Positions 40,823 to 42,255 of a stretch of 42,255 nucleotides of DNA are shown here, in pieces. Source of the stretch: Bacteroidota bacterium (lineage in GTDB: Bacteria > Bacteroidota > Bacteroidia > JABEUT01); NCBI GenBank assembly GCA_013285805.1, contig JABDGY010000016.1, forward strand, positions 1-42,255. Direction: 5' to 3'. The number at the start of each line of letters is the position of its first letter. The first letter of the stretch is position 1. A program made the position numbers and the translations under genes. The notes under the pieces were generated by a model that saw only the letters and a list, made by a program, of their open reading frames with translations, was not told where the DNA came from and ran no database searches.

Positions 40823-42255
40823 ATGGGTTTTAAAAACACAAGTATCTCTTTCGAAGAAACAGGCCAATTTTCAAAAGCCTTTACCGACTATATAAACGGT
40901 GAAAAGTACCTGTTGCCGTTTTACCAATATGCCCCTTCAATAGAAGGATTCAAAAAGTTTATTCAGGAACAAACATTCCCTGGCGTAAACCGTGAATTAC
41001 TGGTTAAGGTTTTGAAAGAAAGATATAGTAAAACTGCTTCTGAAGCTACGGCAAAGAATATAGAATTACTGAAAGAGAAAAATACATTCACAGTTACCAC
41101 TGGCCACCAGTTGTGTCTTTTTACGGGACCGTTGTATTTTATTTATAAAATAGTTACTGCCATAAACCTTGCTGAAAGTTTGAAGAAGGATTTTCCTTCT
41201 CACAATTTTGTACCCGTTTACTGGATGGCCAGCGAGGACCACGACTTTGCCGAAATAAATCATGCTTACCTGTTTAGCAAAAAAGTAGAATGGAGCGGCG
41301 ATAGTATTTCAGGCGGGCCGGTAGGACGAATATCAACTCATACTCTTGCACCTGTAATAGACGGGCTCTACACTATAATGGGAGAGAGCGATAAAGCCAA
41401 TGAGTTAAAGAAAATAATTGCAGAGGCATATAGTGGTGGCAAAACATTGGCAGAAGCAACTTTCATTTTTGTAAATGCATTATTTGGCAAATATGGCCTT
41501 GTAATTTTAGAGCCCGACAATACAGAATTAAAAAAGCTTTTCTTACCTGTTATTACCGACGAGCTGATTAATCAAAGTTCTTTCCGTTGTGTAAGCGATA
41601 CTGATGCAAAACTCAGTAAAGCAGGAGTAGAACCACAAGTGCATGCCCGCGAAATAAACCTGTTCTACATAAATGAACAGGGGCGTAACCGCATAGAAAA
41701 GCAGGGAGCTAACTATACAGTTGTAAATACAAGTCTCACTTTTACCGCTGAGCAAATTACTGCTGAGGCAAAAAATCATCCCGAAAAATTTAGCCCCAAT
41801 GTACTGCTGAGGCCCGTTTACCAGCAAACCATATTACCCAACATAGCCTACATAGGCGGCCCTGCCGAAGTTATTTACTGGCTTCAGTTAAAAGCAATTT
41901 TCGACTATCACAAAACTGCTTTCCCGGTAATAATGCCCCGCAATTTTGCCATGATTATTGATAAAGGCACGGCAGGCAGAATGGATAAATTAAAGCTTAC
42001 CGAAAAAAATATTTTTGGCGATGCCGATGAGCTTGTGAAAAATTATATTGCCGCAAATGACGGAGCCATAAATTTTGACAGCGAAAAAGATAAGCTGAAA
42101 AAGATTTATGATGAGTTGAGTGAAAAAGTAAAAACTATCGATTCAACCCTTACCTCTTCAGTAGAGGCCGAGTTGCAGAAACAGTATAATGCATTAAAGG
42201 TACTGGAGACAAAACTTATACGCGCCCAAAAACAAAAAGATGAAGCTTCCGTTAA
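40823..42255 (+). CDS. bshC: Bacillithiol biosynthesis cysteine-adding enzyme BshC (3' end outside window)
   Basis: 477 codons are present and the frame is open to the window end; full BshC is about 530 residues. It adds cysteine to glucosaminyl-malate to make bacillithiol, the low-molecular-weight thiol of this group. Recognised from FTVTTGHQLCLFTGPLYFIYKI, FVPVYWMASEDHDFAEINHAY, and RPVYQQTILPNIAYIGGPAEVIYWLQLK, together with a C-terminal coiled-coil region (KLKKIYDELSEKVKTIDSTL). The start at 40823 follows the rimO stop by one base (TAATATG). Other bsh genes are not in view. The pairing with rimO is interesting because both are tied to sulfur chemistry, but the adjacency may be incidental. 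Confidence 0.93.
   Translation, partial: MGFKNTSISFEETGQFSKAFTDYINGEKYLLPFYQYAPSIEGFKKFIQEQTFPGVNRELLVKVLKERYSKTASEATAKNIELLKEKNTFTVTTGHQLCLFTGPLYFIYKIVTAINLAESLKKDFPSHNFVPVYWMASEDHDFAEINHAYLFSKKVEWSGDSISGGPVGRISTHTLAPVIDGLYTIMGESDKANELKKIIAEAYSGGKTLAEATFIFVNALFGKYGLVILEPDNTELKKLFLPVITDELINQSSFRCVSDTDAKLSKAGVEPQVHAREINLFYINEQGRNRIEKQGANYTVVNTSLTFTAEQITAEAKNHPEKFSPNVLLRPVYQQTILPNIAYIGGPAEVIYWLQLKAIFDYHKTAFPVIMPRNFAMIIDKGTAGRMDKLKLTEKNIFGDADELVKNYIAANDGAINFDSEKDKLKKIYDELSEKVKTIDSTLTSSVEAELQKQYNALKVLETKLIRAQKQKDEASV

Noticed and set aside
1-42255. tRNA, rRNA, CRISPR array, insertion sequence or phage genes
   Set aside because: No cloverleaf, ribosomal RNA, regularly spaced repeat, transposase or integrase-like sequence found on reading both strands; gaps are short and AT-rich.

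Overview
The window reads as a chromosomal segment of a member of the Bacteroidota, probably an environmental Chitinophagales/Sphingobacteriia-like lineage. The clues are six proteins with Type IX secretion (T9SS) C-terminal sorting domains, a GldA-type ABC ATPase, DUF4270 and DUF5777 family proteins, an HU-CCDC81/SPOR protein, a RicT homologue, bacillithiol synthesis (BshC), and repeated matches to the Bacteroidetes promoter form (TTTG, about 19 nt, TAnnTTTG) with few Shine-Dalgarno sites. I see no rRNA, tRNA, CRISPR array or insertion sequence, and no gene-free stretch over 300 bases.

Layout. 1-2400: a T9SS protein tail, then a cytochrome-like lipoprotein, a YceI protein and a DUF5777 beta-barrel that look like one envelope redox module. 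2575-6515: two overlapping T9SS-secreted beta-propeller proteins. 6564-8588: a Nudix hydrolase and gldA, separated by a RelE/ParE-type toxin-antitoxin pair that is bracketed by a 27-nt imperfect repeat of the gldA start region. 8688-11287: TonB-dependent receptor plus YfiR-family protein. 11564-12570: superoxide dismutase and a TM2 protein. 12574-16768 (minus): an N-terminal-only glycogen-synthase-like protein, a DUF4270 lipoprotein and glmS. 17028-20640: a frameshifted OsmC gene, DUF4184 membrane protein, LpxL-like acyltransferase, fatty acid desaturase and a small lipoprotein. 20644-26550: two unknown envelope proteins, aspS, a T9SS protein, a frameshifted DUF922-like gene and metK with a strong terminator. 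26691-36217: a very large T9SS type B adhesin-like protein, ricT, an HU/SPOR protein, cinA, a lipoprotein hydrolase and an L,D-transpeptidase. 36310-39382 (minus): a second propeller protein, paralogous to the one at 2575, interrupted in a run of eight G. 39508-42255: rimO and the start of bshC.

Themes. Housekeeping genes (glmS, aspS, metK, rimO, cinA, sod) are interleaved with envelope and secretion genes. Three genes carry single-base frameshifts in or beside short homopolymers; each is repaired by one base, so sequencing or assembly error is the leading explanation, although the G8 tract in a surface protein could be phase-variable. The most distinctive structural observation is the duplicated gldA start flanking the toxin-antitoxin module. 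The most distinctive functional candidates are the donor-loop-altered, half-length GT5 protein translationally coupled to DUF4270, and the cytochrome/YceI/DUF5777 module.
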